Assembly: GCA_050018455.1 (NCBI GenBank)
Contig: JBEKAA010000012.1
Span: 1 to 64,000 of the forward strand
DNA: 64,000 bases
Source: RBG-13-68-16 sp050018455
GTDB lineage: Bacteria > Acidobacteriota > Thermoanaerobaculia > Thermoanaerobaculales > Thermoanaerobaculaceae
Direction: 5' to 3'
The position numbers and the translations under genes were made by a program. Below the pieces are notes generated by a model. It made no database searches. It saw nothing but the letters and a program-made list of their open reading frames with translations, and was not told the origin of the DNA. Positions 41,340 to 49,028 of the stretch are shown here, piece after piece. Positions within the stretch are counted from its first letter, which is position 1, and the number at the start of each line of letters is the position of its first letter.

Positions 41340-41618
41340 TCACCAGGCCGTGGGGAGGACCCGGAACTCCGCGTTGGCGGGCGCCTCCGCCGGCGACGTC
41401 TCGACGCCGGCAACGCGCGCGTGCGGCGGTCCCTGCCAGATCCGTCCCTCGAGAACACCGACCGGGCCGTCGTCGCCCGACACGAGCACCTCGACCCGGC
41501 CGTCCGGGAGGTTGCGCACCCAACCCGCCAGTCCGAGGGCTTCCGCCTCCCGCACGACGAAGTAGCGGAACCCGACGCCCTGGACCCGGCCGCTGACGAC
41601 GAACTTCTTCGTAATCAT
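41340..41618 (-). CDS. acyP: Acylphosphatase
   Basis: Hydrolyses carboxyl-phosphate bonds such as acetyl or carbamoyl phosphate. The 92-residue protein has both family signatures: SGRVQGVGFRYFVVREAEAL with the phosphate-binding Arg, and GWVRNLPDGRVEVLVSG with the catalytic Asn. Length is normal. The ATG at 41618 gives the typical short beta strand (ITKKFVVSGRV). It lies 32 bases after pcm on the same strand and is probably co-transcribed with surE-pcm. Confidence 0.94.
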   Translation of the reverse strand: MITKKFVVSGRVQGVGFRYFVVREAEALGLAGWVRNLPDGRVEVLVSGDDGPVGVLEGRIWQGPPHARVAGVETSPAEAPANAEFRVLPTAW

Positions 41619-41650
41619 GGCTCGCGTATCTGGTAGCGTAGCAAAACCGG

Positions 41651-42289
41651 TCAGAAACCCTCGCGGCCGACGAGCGGCACGAACGTGGCCGCTCCGTGCG
41701 TCGACTCGTCGCAGCACTCGCCGTGACGGACGACCCGGATCAGTTCCTGGCGGTGAAGCTCCCCGATCGGGATGATCAGGCGTCCGCCCTCGGTGAGTTG
41801 CTCCACCAGAGCGCGTGGGATCGCCGGGGCCGCAGCACTCACGATGATGGCATCGAACGGCGCCTGGGCGCGCCAGCCGAGGGTCCCGTCCATCACCTGG
41901 ACCGACACGTTCCGGTAACCGAGCTCCGCCAACCGGCTGCGCGCCCCCTCTGCCAGCCGCGGCAGGCGCTCCACTGTGAAAACGAACCGGGCGAGCTGAG
42001 CGAGCACCGCCGCCTGATACCCCGACCCTGCCCCGATCTCCAGCACCCGATCGCGGGGGCCGACCTGGGCGAGCTCCGTGATCCGAGCCACCACCGAGGG
42101 CTGCGAGATCGTCTGGCCCTCCCCTATTTCGAGCGGGTAGTCGTCGTACGCCTGGTGGCGGAAGGCCTGAGGGACGAAGACCTCGCGGGGAACGGCGGCG
42201 ACCGCCGCCAGCACCCGCTCGTCGGTGACGCCGGTCTCGCGCAGGTACTCAACGAGGACTCTGCGGCGCGCGGGAACAGCTGCGCTCAC
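41651..42289 (-). CDS. pcm: Protein-L-isoaspartate O-methyltransferase
   Basis: Repairs isoaspartyl damage in proteins by SAM-dependent methylation. The 212-residue protein has REVFVPQAFRHQAYDDYPLE, the substrate loop GQTISQPSVVARITEL, SAM motif I in VLEIGAGSGYQAAVLAQL, and FDAIIVSAAAPAIPRALVEQ followed by GGRLIIPIG. Start GTG at 42289 lies one base after the surE stop; the longer frame upstream overlaps surE without homology. The surE-pcm order is a classic pairing. Confidence 0.94.
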   Translation of the reverse strand: MSAAVPARRRVLVEYLRETGVTDERVLAAVAAVPREVFVPQAFRHQAYDDYPLEIGEGQTISQPSVVARITELAQVGPRDRVLEIGAGSGYQAAVLAQLARFVFTVERLPRLAEGARSRLAELGYRNVSVQVMDGTLGWRAQAPFDAIIVSAAAPAIPRALVEQLTEGGRLIIPIGELHRQELIRVVRHGECCDESTHGAATFVPLVGREGF

Positions 42290-42290
42290 C

Positions 42291-43055
42291 TCAAGAGCCC
42301 TCCAGGCCCCATGCGGCGGACTCGCTCTCCAGCCGGACGAGCAGGTCGCGGTCGGTGATGTCGAGCTGCAGCGGCGACACGGAAATGTAACCGGCGCCCA
42401 CCGCCGCGAAGTCCGTGCCGGGGATGTCCTCCCACACCGGGTCACCGCCGCCGATCCAGTAGCACTTGCGGCCGCGCGGGTCGGTGTCCTCCACGACGCC
42501 CTCGGTGTAGGTGCGCTTGCCGAGCCGCGTGAACCGCACGCCCTTCGGCGGGTTGGGCGGCACGTTGACGTTGAGCAAAGTGCCGGGCGGCAGCCCGCGA
42601 GCGAGCACGCGGCTCCCTATCAACCGCGCGAACCGCCCCGCGAATGCGAACGAGAACTCGTGCCAGATCACCTGGGAGATCGCGATCGCCGGCGCGCCGA
42701 GGATCACGGCCTCGAAGGCGGCAGAAACGGTCCCCGAGTAGTGCACGTCGTCGCCCATGTTGGCGCCGAAGTTGATGCCCGACACCACGAGGTCGGGGGC
42801 GCGTCCCTTGAGGACCTGGCCGACGCCGAGCGTCACGCAATCGGTCGGCGTGCCGTCGACCGTGAAGCCGCGCTCGGCAAGCTGGGTCAACCGAAGGGGC
42901 CGCGAGAGCGTAAGCGCGTGGGACACGGCGGAGTTCTCGCGGTCCGGCGCGACAACCCACACCTCGCCGAGGGACTCCATCGCGTCGGCCAGAACGCGAA
43001 TTCCCTCGGAGTGGTAGCCGTCGTCGTTGCTCACGAGGATGAGCGGCTGTTTCAC
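42291..43055 (-). CDS. surE: 5'/3'-nucleotidase SurE
   Basis: A metal-dependent nucleoside monophosphatase linked to stationary-phase survival. The 254-residue protein starts with the metal-binding motif LILVSNDDGYHSEGIRVLAD and has VVAPDRENSAVSHALTL, DLVVSGINFGANMGDDVHYS and SGTVSAAFEA, all typical. GTG at 43055 is chosen because the family starts just before the NDDG motif; the extension upstream lies in the repeat region. First gene of surE-pcm-acyP. Confidence 0.95.
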   Translation of the reverse strand: MKQPLILVSNDDGYHSEGIRVLADAMESLGEVWVVAPDRENSAVSHALTLSRPLRLTQLAERGFTVDGTPTDCVTLGVGQVLKGRAPDLVVSGINFGANMGDDVHYSGTVSAAFEAVILGAPAIAISQVIWHEFSFAFAGRFARLIGSRVLARGLPPGTLLNVNVPPNPPKGVRFTRLGKRTYTEGVVEDTDPRGRKCYWIGGGDPVWEDIPGTDFAAVGAGYISVSPLQLDITDRDLLVRLESESAAWGLEGS

Positions 43056-43200
43056 GCGGGCAGTATAGAGGGGAAACGAAAAGAGCGAATGTGAAAGGTC
43101 AAATGAAAAGGGCAAAGGTCAAACGAAAGGCACCGGACCGCACCCCCACAGTTGCCCCGAGGGTGTCTTCCCTTTGACGTTTCCCCTTTCACGTTTGACT
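43056..43200. repeat. Inverted array of GTCAAACG/GTGAAAGG words
   Basis: The left part (43074-43129) repeats variants of GAAAGGTCAAATGAAAAGGG and GTCAAACGAAAGG. The right part (43168-43200) is the approximate reverse complement (CCCTTTGACGTTTCCCCTTT then CACGTTTGACTT). Here the flanking genes run in the same direction, unlike the other such junctions. It could form a long A/T-richer hairpin in this GC-rich region. No gene is seen. Confidence 0.6.
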
Positions 43201-43923
43201 TCAGCACGCAAACCCTTGCTGGTCGAGCACTCGCCGGAGCGCGCCCTCGCGCTGCTCCATCGTGCCGCCCCACGCGAAGTAGCGGACAAGCACTTCGACC
43301 CAGTCGCGGCTCCGCGTTATCGCCGCCATCGAGGCGACGTCGGCCTCGATCGCCTCCGGGGTCTGCCCCCGATACCGGTCCGTGTGAAGGACAGACGCGA
43401 GCGCGACGCGGGGACGCTCGACCGGTGCCTCGCCCGGCTGACCGAGGCACACCCCAAAGAGCGGCAGCACGCCGCGCGGCAGCGCCAGCAGGCCGACCAG
43501 CTCTTCGACGCCGTTGAGGATCCCGCCGATGCAGACCGTCCCGAGACCGAGCGCCTCCGCGGCGTCGACGAGGCGTTGCGCCGCGAGCGACGCGTCGACG
43601 ATCGCGAAATGGAGCCCCGTGGCCGGATAGGTGCCCAGCCCGCGTCCTCGGCTCGCGAGCACCGCCTCGAGCCGGTGGAGGTCGGCACAGACGACCAGAA
43701 ACTCCGCCGCATCCGCGACGTGACTCTGCTCGCCGGAGAACTCGGCGATCCGCCGCCTGAGCTCTCCGGACGTGACGCGGACGAACGAGTACATCTGGGC
43801 GGTCGCGTCGGTCGGCGCCCGCTGCGCTTCGCGGACGATCCGCTCGAGCATGCCCTCCGGCAGAGGTACTGGCAGGAACACTCGGACCGAACGGTGCGGT
43901 GCGAGGATTGGCTCGGCGTTCAT
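43201..43923 (-). CDS. Nitroreductase family NAD(P)H-dependent oxidoreductase
   Basis: An FMN-binding reductase of 240 residues of the NfsA-like nitroreductase family. Seen are the N-terminal HRSVRVFLPVPLPEGML, the FMN-contact region APTDATAQMYSFVRV, and GLGTVCIGGILNGVEEL followed by LPLFGVCLGQPGEAP. The C-terminal VLHTDRYRGQTPEAIEADV is like NfsA-type proteins. The ATG at 43923 begins right before the conserved HRSVR. It is separate from the PspC gene upstream (143 bases). The physiological substrate is unknown. Confidence 0.87.
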   Translation of the reverse strand: MNAEPILAPHRSVRVFLPVPLPEGMLERIVREAQRAPTDATAQMYSFVRVTSGELRRRIAEFSGEQSHVADAAEFLVVCADLHRLEAVLASRGRGLGTYPATGLHFAIVDASLAAQRLVDAAEALGLGTVCIGGILNGVEELVGLLALPRGVLPLFGVCLGQPGEAPVERPRVALASVLHTDRYRGQTPEAIEADVASMAAITRSRDWVEVLVRYFAWGGTMEQREGALRRVLDQQGFAC

Positions 43924-44066
43924 GCGGAAACGATAGACCCTTCCGCTCCGCGGGTCCACGTCGTCTAACGGAGCCGGCAAACCGCTGTCGCGTCGGCAAT
44001 CGGCGTAGAACGCGGCGCGTGCCGCCGGCGCCGGACGCCGGGATTCGACCGAAGTGTCGACGCCGA

Positions 44067-44348
44067 CTACCTGGCGGGGATGACGAGCGCGAGGATCACG
44101 TAGAGGATCACGCCCGGCAGGATGCCGGTGAAGAAAGTCGCGACCGCGAACACTACTCGCACGAGCGTGGGGTCGAGGTCGAAGTAGTCCGCGAGGCCCG
44201 CGCACACGCCCGAGAGCTTTTCGAGATCGCGCCGGCGGTGGAGCTGACGCGGGACACCCGCGACGCTCGCGCCGCACACCGGACAGAAGCAGGCGCCCGC
44301 CGGAACCTCCCGCAGACAACGCTGGCACTTCTGGTTCGCCGCTGCCAT
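44067..44348 (-). CDS. PspC domain protein with N-terminal zinc ribbon
   Basis: A 93-residue membrane protein. It begins with a zinc ribbon (KCQRCLREVPAGACFCPVCG), followed by a PspC domain: LHRRRDLEKLSGVCAGLADY, FDLDPTLVRVVFAVATFF and a C-terminal membrane helix GVILYVILALVIP. PspC domains occur in envelope-stress systems; stand-alone ones like this are widespread and of uncertain role. The ATG at 44348 has GGGAGG upstream. Confidence 0.88.
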   Translation of the reverse strand: MAAANQKCQRCLREVPAGACFCPVCGASVAGVPRQLHRRRDLEKLSGVCAGLADYFDLDPTLVRVVFAVATFFTGILPGVILYVILALVIPAR

Positions 44349-44817
44349 CGCTCACCTCCCGACACACTCTACGCGCGACGGCCGGAAAGGTTCACCGCGG
44401 GTCGGAGTTGACAGGAATCGAAACATCACCGAGATTGTTAGCAGACACGACGTACGGAGGAACGCGTTGCACCAGACGGCAGGGAGGAACGGCGCAGGCG
44501 AACACGCGATAGACGACGCGTGCGCGACTCCGCATCGTTGCGCGCGCTCTCGCCGTGTCCACGACAGCCGTTCCACTCCGCGACCCGCATCCCACACGCA
44601 CTCGCTCTCGACGGCATGCTCGTCGAGTGATGAGTGGGGACCGTCACTCGAAACCGCCCGTGCAGAACGATAGCCGCCGCACCTCTCTTGTTCGACACCG
44701 GTGGCAGGCCCATCGCAGTGAAGCATCTCTCTCCCGCGAAAACGTTCTTCGAGGATCGTCCACCGCAACCACGCATGGAGCGCGACGCGCATGACGCCGT
44801 GGCATCGTGCCGGGGGC
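44349..44817. other. Gap of about 470 bases without a convincing gene
   Basis: The stretch lies between divergent pspC and the histone-like gene. A TTGACA (44408-44413) with a poor -10, then GGAGG (44456-44460) and a TTG at 44467, open a 68-codon frame, but its composition is not protein-like. Codon use elsewhere is also unconvincing. An unrecognised small RNA cannot be excluded. Confidence 0.3.
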
Positions 44818-44844
44818 TTGACACGCGCACTCTGTGTGTATAAT
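44818..44844 (+). promoter_or_regulatory. Near-consensus sigma-70 promoter of the histone-like gene
   Basis: TTGACA (44818-44823) and TATAAT (44839-44844) are both perfect hexamers. The spacer is 15 bases, shorter than the ideal 17, and the -10 is preceded by TGTG. An AAGGAGG ribosome-binding site (44851-44857) lies 6 bases before the ATG at 44864, so the leader would be very short. Confidence 0.7.
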
Positions 44845-44863
44845 CCAAGCAAGGAGGAACACA

Positions 44864-44992
44864 ATGCCAGTTAAGAAGGCCGTAAAGAAAGCTGCACCGA
44901 AGAAGGCCGTAAAGAAGGTCGCGAAGAAGAAGGTCGTGAAGAAGGCCGCACCGAAGAAGGCTGTAAAGAAAGTAGCGAAGAAGAAGAAGTAG
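44864..44992 (+). CDS. 42-residue lysine-rich histone H1-like protein
   Basis: A tiny basic protein made only of Met1 plus Lys, Ala, Val and Pro: 21 Lys, 9 Ala, 8 Val, 3 Pro. It consists of an internal duplication, with VKKAAPKKAVKKVAKKK at residues 7-23 repeated at 25-41 (54-base period in DNA). The composition is like the tails of histone H1-type bacterial proteins (AlgP, Hc1-like) that coat DNA. AAGGAGG precedes the ATG and a near-consensus promoter lies upstream. Hairpins follow the stop. Expected role: non-specific DNA or RNA binding in the nucleoid. It has no similar gene beside it. The opposite strand shows a spurious Phe-rich frame here. Confidence 0.8.
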   Translation: MPVKKAVKKAAPKKAVKKVAKKKVVKKAAPKKAVKKVAKKKK

Positions 44993-45009
44993 ACCCGCAC
45001 TCACGGGTC
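44992..45009 (+). terminator. Small hairpin after the histone-like gene
   Basis: GACCCG (44992-44997) pairs with CGGGTC (45004-45009) around a 6-base loop. It starts on the last base of the stop codon and is followed by only two T. Weak terminator candidate. Confidence 0.35.
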
Positions 45010-45138
45010 TTCGAGCGCCACTCCCGTTGGCCTCGCGGCTGACGCGAGTGACGTCTCGTCAGGAGGGCAGACCTCCGAAGTTGGAGTGTCCTCCGGTTGA
45101 GTCTCGGAGAACCCTCAGAGGCTTCACTCGGGCAAGAA

Positions 45139-45159
45139 AAGGCGGCCGCGGGCCGCCTT
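45139..45159. terminator. Rho-independent terminator-like hairpin
   Basis: AAGGCGGCC (45139-45147) pairs with GGCCGCCTT (45151-45159) around a 3-base loop, preceded by GAA and followed by the T-rich CACTTTCTTC. It lies between the converging histone-like and receptor genes and could serve the plus-strand gene. Confidence 0.6.
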
Positions 45160-45266
45160 CACTTTCTTCAACCCTTGATCGTCTCACCCGCGATGACGCG
45201 CGAGCGCCTGCGGAAGGAAGAGGTGGGGGCGCCCGCCGACCGCTGTCGCCTGCATCCCCTCGCGCC

Positions 45267-47705
45267 TCAGAAGTGGTAGCTCACCCGAACAGCCACGGTT
45301 CGCGGAGGGATCACGTGTGTGCCGCCGAATGTGGAGAGGATGTTGTACACGCCTTTGTAGTTGAAGGCGTTGAGTAGGTCGAGCTGGACCGAGAACGGAA
45401 CGTGGTAGCGCCCGAGATCGGCGCCAGTGGAGAAATCCCAGATTGTGCGTGGCTTGATCCGATCCGGGTTGAGGTTCGTGTTGTCGGTGACCTGGATGTA
45501 CGGAATCGCCCACGAGTTGTCGGGGTCACCCACCAGATCGGATGGTGCTGCGCCGGAGACGAGGCCCGAATCGTAGCGCACGTTCGCGCCGAGCCACGCC
45601 CCGGTCGCGCCGATGTCGTACGTCACGCCGCTCTGAAGCGCCAGGTTCTCGTCGTGGTCGATGATGAATGGCCCGGCGGTCAGGGAGCCGAGATACGCCG
45701 GGTCGATAAACAGCCCGCCCACCGGCGGCGCCACGTAGATCGCGCGGGTGTGGCCCAACGACAGGAAGCCCCGGAACCCGTCCGTCGGAGCGAGATCCAA
45801 GCGCAGGTCCCAGCCGTGCAGGTCGCCGCTCGAAAACGCGACAGGGAACACGATGCCGGTGTTGAAGAACTGGTCCTGGTCGCCGGCGTAGGTCGACTGC
45901 CGATGCCAGAAGTCCACGTCGAGACGGATCTTCGAACCGATCGCCTGCTGAGCGCCGACGGTGAAGGCGTTCTGCCGTTCGGAATGGACGAGCAGACTGC
46001 CGCCCCCCAGGGCGCGCGATTCCTGGATCGCCGGCGGGGCAAGCGCGGCCGCCTCGGGCGAAGAGCTGACCAGGATGTTCTCGTACTCCGGCGTGTAGAG
46101 CACCCTGTTGTACGACACCCTGAAGGCCGTGCGAGTCTCCGGGAAGAAGTAGACCGCCCCGACTCTCGGCTCGATCTGGGAGTCGGTGACGGGCAGGTTG
46201 TTGTGGTCGTAGCGGACACCGAGGTTGGCGGTGAAGTTCCCCAACCGGATGTTGTCCTGCAGATATCCGGCATAGTACGTGCCCGTCTGCTGGGCGTGGA
46301 AGAGGAAGAGGCTTCCGCCACGGGTGAGGTCGTACGGGGCGAGGTTGGGGTTGTAGTCGGGCGACGCCGGGTCGTTGAGGGTCGGGTCCGTGATCCCGAA
46401 GCTGAAGTCCTCGTGGATGGGGAAGCGCTTGATCTCGCCGCCGAATTTGATCTCGTGCACCCCGGTGGCCCAGGTGATCGAAGGTGCCAGGCCGTAGTTG
46501 TCGAGCGAGCGGCTCGATGCCGCCCGAACCGGCGTGTCGCCCGGCGATGAGTCGAGTTCAAACGTTGCGAGGCGCGCAAACGCCGCCAGGTCCAGCACCG
46601 TTTCCGAAGAAAGCACGCCCTGGTAGCCGAGGTTGTAGTTGGCGTCGCGGGTGTAAACGCGCTCATTCTGACCTGCCGCCTGCTGCGTGTAGGTGTTCGG
46701 GACGTCGCGGTCGGTGCGCCCCGCCAGCATCGAGAGATGGAAGGTGTTCGAGGAGTTTGGCGCCCAGTCGAGGCGCAGGAACCCGCGGCCGGTATTGCCC
46801 TCGTTGTGCAGGTTGTCGAAGTTGACGGGGTCGACGAAGCGGTCCGACTTGGACCCGTTGACCGAAGCGAACAGGCCGAACGAGTCGGTCCCGTACCCGA
46901 CGGACGCGCCTGCTTCCTCGGTGGAAAAGCTGGAGGCGCCGACAAACACCTCGCCCTTGACCCCGCCGCTGCCAAGACCGCTCTTTGTCGTGAGGTTGAT
47001 GACGGCGCCGATCTTCTCACCGAACTCGGCAGGGACGTTGCCGTAGATCACCTCGATCGCCTGTGCGATCCCCGGATCGATCGAGTTCGAGAAGGTGATC
47101 CCCGTCTGGTCGGAGATGATCTGCCCGTCGATCACGTACTCGCCCTGACTGTGCGCCCCCTGGAAGTGAAACCGTCCGTTCTCGTCCTTTGAGAAGCCGG
47201 GCGTCGCAGTGATGATTTCCTCCATCGCGCGACCCGAGATGGTGGCCGGCACCCTGGCGATGTAGGACTTGTCGATGTCGATGTGGCTCATCGACGTGTC
47301 GGTCTCGAGCTGCACTGCGGTGGGCTCGGCCTCGACCGTGACGGCAGCCGTTACCGGCGCCAGCTCGAGACGAACCGTGACGTCCACCGCCATGATCGAG
47401 CGCACCTCGATGTGCTGGTGCACGGTTGTGAACCCCTGGACTTCCACGTGAAGCTCGTACGGGTTGAACGGCACGTTGAAGAACTTGAAGCTGCCGTCCT
47501 TTGCGGTCACCACTGCCGCCTTGAATCCCGCAATGTCGTTCTTGAGCAGGGCGGTGACGGCGGGCACAGGGCGCCCGTCTTGATCCACCACGTGCCCCAC
47601 CACGGCGCCGGCGGTTTCGGCGCGTGCCGACTTGACACCAACCCCAAGCGAGAAGAGGGCAGCAGCGAGAACGCTCTTTCGAAACAGATGAGTCGAGTTC
47701 GACAT
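45267..47705 (-). CDS. TonB-dependent receptor with carboxypeptidase-regulatory domain
   Basis: An outer-membrane active-transport receptor of 812 residues. A signal peptide (about 1-30) is followed by a CarboxypepD-regulatory-like domain (about 33-115: GAVVGHVVDQDGRPVPAVTA, DGSFKFFNVPFNPYELHV), a plug domain (about 130-240, with GRAMEEIITATPGFSKDENG, EYVIDGQIISDQ and YGNVPAEFGEKIGAVINLTT), and a beta barrel to the C-terminal VSYHF. The terminal Phe is the outer-membrane insertion signal. ATG at 47705 has GGGAGACC upstream. The adjacent zinc/metal genes suggest metal or metallophore uptake, but the plug does not reveal the ligand. A histidine-rich segment is not evident. Confidence 0.88.
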   Translation of the reverse strand: MSNSTHLFRKSVLAAALFSLGVGVKSARAETAGAVVGHVVDQDGRPVPAVTALLKNDIAGFKAAVVTAKDGSFKFFNVPFNPYELHVEVQGFTTVHQHIEVRSIMAVDVTVRLELAPVTAAVTVEAEPTAVQLETDTSMSHIDIDKSYIARVPATISGRAMEEIITATPGFSKDENGRFHFQGAHSQGEYVIDGQIISDQTGITFSNSIDPGIAQAIEVIYGNVPAEFGEKIGAVINLTTKSGLGSGGVKGEVFVGASSFSTEEAGASVGYGTDSFGLFASVNGSKSDRFVDPVNFDNLHNEGNTGRGFLRLDWAPNSSNTFHLSMLAGRTDRDVPNTYTQQAAGQNERVYTRDANYNLGYQGVLSSETVLDLAAFARLATFELDSSPGDTPVRAASSRSLDNYGLAPSITWATGVHEIKFGGEIKRFPIHEDFSFGITDPTLNDPASPDYNPNLAPYDLTRGGSLFLFHAQQTGTYYAGYLQDNIRLGNFTANLGVRYDHNNLPVTDSQIEPRVGAVYFFPETRTAFRVSYNRVLYTPEYENILVSSSPEAAALAPPAIQESRALGGGSLLVHSERQNAFTVGAQQAIGSKIRLDVDFWHRQSTYAGDQDQFFNTGIVFPVAFSSGDLHGWDLRLDLAPTDGFRGFLSLGHTRAIYVAPPVGGLFIDPAYLGSLTAGPFIIDHDENLALQSGVTYDIGATGAWLGANVRYDSGLVSGAAPSDLVGDPDNSWAIPYIQVTDNTNLNPDRIKPRTIWDFSTGADLGRYHVPFSVQLDLLNAFNYKGVYNILSTFGGTHVIPPRTVAVRVSYHF

Positions 47706-47789
47706 AGCCTGGTCTCCCAATACGACTAACGCACCCTGCCGCGGCAGGCGACAGAGCAGATGGAGAAACTCTGGAAACCCTGGGAGTGG

Positions 47790-48149
47790 TCAGGCCACAG
47801 TTGGCGGCGAACGCGAATCGGCGCAGACGAGAGCAGCAGCCGCCGGCGCCGGCACCGCGACCACGGCGATGTGGATACAAGACGCGGGCGGCGTCGGTGC
47901 GGTCGCGCCCGGTACGTGGCCGCGCGCGTTGGACAGCACACATGCGGCGCAGGGCTCGCTCGGCACCGTCGAGCCGGAATGCAGGTGAAGCGCAGCCGAC
48001 CGCGCGTCCGGATCGGCAATGATCGAGATGGGCACGTTCGAGAGCAGGCCGAGTTGCTCGGCGACGCTCCCGCCAGGATGGTTGTGCAGCGTCGCACTGG
48101 CCGCCCCAAGCATGGTCAGGGTGACCAGCACGAGGCCGGTAGCTCGCAT
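47790..48149 (-). CDS. Small secreted Cys/His protein (DUF2946-like)
   Basis: A product of 119 residues with an N-terminal signal peptide (MRATGLVLVTLTMLGAASA). Then come TLHNHPGG, LHLHSG and EPCAACVLSNARGH, ending in DSRSPPTVA. A His-rich start, one CxxC and a C-terminal RxPP recall the DUF2946-type small periplasmic proteins often found near metal-transport genes. It lies between the TonB-dependent receptor and a divergent ZIP transporter, with a good promoter (48209-48181) 32 bases before the ATG. A second protein of the same plan is at 52027-52371. Metal binding is inference. Confidence 0.6.
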   Translation of the reverse strand: MRATGLVLVTLTMLGAASATLHNHPGGSVAEQLGLLSNVPISIIADPDARSAALHLHSGSTVPSEPCAACVLSNARGHVPGATAPTPPASCIHIAVVAVPAPAAAALVCADSRSPPTVA

Positions 48150-48180
48150 GCACCTTCGGAGGCGGGTCAGCACGTTCACG

Positions 48181-48209
48181 TTTCTACTCGAAACCGAGAC
48201 CAGTGTCAA
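48181..48209 (-). promoter_or_regulatory. Predicted promoter of the small Cys/His protein
   Basis: On the minus strand, TTGACA (48209-48204), 17 bases, TAGAAA (48186-48181). A full -35 and a four-of-six -10 at ideal spacing, 32 bases before the ATG at 48149. I see no clear Zur-type palindrome over it. Confidence 0.55.
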
Positions 48210-48257
48210 GAATTCCAAAAGGTGCGTCGGGCCCGGCAATCTGGCAAACTAGTTGCC

Positions 48258-48980
48258 ATGGCCCTGCTCCTAGGCGTTGCCGCGGTCTTCTCGACCCTGC
48301 TGGGCGGGTTGCTCGCCTTGAAGTGGCAGGACAAGCTGCACCTCATCCTCGGCTTCAGCGCGGGCGCGGTGATCGGCGTGGCTTTCTTCGATCTGTTACC
48401 CGAGGCGTTGGAGCTGGGCACGAAACGCTACAGCGCGTCGTCGGTCGCCACGATCATCGCGGCGGGTTTTCTATTGTACATGCTGCTCAACCGCGTCCTG
48501 CTGCTGCACCCCCATGCCCTCGAGGATGACGCCTCCTCCGCGGGCACACCGGCGTGGCTGGGGGCGGGTAGTCTTTCCATCCACAGTTTCCTCGACGGCA
48601 TGGGAATCGGATTGGCGTTCCAGGCGTCCACGGCCGTGGGCGTGGTGGTGGCGATGGCGGTACTGGCGCACGATTTCTCCGACGGCATCAACACCGTAGG
48701 CATGGTCCTCAAGAACACGGGGGAACGCAGGCAGGCGTTCCACTGGTTGCTGGTCGACGCGGTGGCCCCGCCCCTCGGCGTGATCTCGACCTTCTTCTTT
48801 TCTCTGCACGAAGGGGAACTTGGCCTGGTGCTGGCGCTGTTCTGCGGCTTCTTCCTCTTTATCGGCGCCAGCGATCTGCTGCCGGAGGCTCAGCATCGGC
48901 ATCCGAAGCTCGTCACCAGCCTGCTGACGATGCTCGGGGCATTGATCATTTACATGGCCATCCATGTCTCCCGGATATGA
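48258..48980 (+). CDS. ZIP family metal transporter
   Basis: An inner-membrane divalent-cation importer of 240 residues with about eight hydrophobic segments. The metal-transport helices are seen as SIHSFLDGMGIGLAF and AVLAHDFSDGINTVG, the His/Asp/Glu-rich core typical of ZIP proteins; FFDLLPEALELG and GASDLLPEAQHRHPK are further family features. The ATG at 48258 starts the first helix. It is divergent from the small Cys/His protein and sits beside znuA/znuB, so zinc is the likeliest substrate. ZIP proteins are passive or gradient-driven and would complement the ABC system. Confidence 0.87.
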   Translation: MALLLGVAAVFSTLLGGLLALKWQDKLHLILGFSAGAVIGVAFFDLLPEALELGTKRYSASSVATIIAAGFLLYMLLNRVLLLHPHALEDDASSAGTPAWLGAGSLSIHSFLDGMGIGLAFQASTAVGVVVAMAVLAHDFSDGINTVGMVLKNTGERRQAFHWLLVDAVAPPLGVISTFFFSLHEGELGLVLALFCGFFLFIGASDLLPEAQHRHPKLVTSLLTMLGALIIYMAIHVSRI

Positions 48981-49028
48981 GCCGGTGACGAATGGCCCTC
49001 GCCAGGAATCGGACGTGCTCCCGGTCGC

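Noticed and set aside
44467..44673. 68-codon frame with TTG start and GGAGG upstream
   Set aside because: The ribosome-binding site is good, but composition (Ser/Arg/His-rich) and lack of hydrophobic core make a protein unlikely; kept only as part of the gap description.
44644..45000. Phe-rich minus-strand frame over the histone-like gene
   Set aside because: It is only the antisense of lysine codons (AAG/AAA read as CTT/TTT).
45402..46550. Plus-strand frame of 382 codons opposite the TonB-dependent receptor
   Set aside because: Antisense shadow without recognisable domains.
47706..48257. Possible Zur box at the zinc genes
   Set aside because: I looked for an A/T-rich palindrome over the promoters and found none good enough to call.
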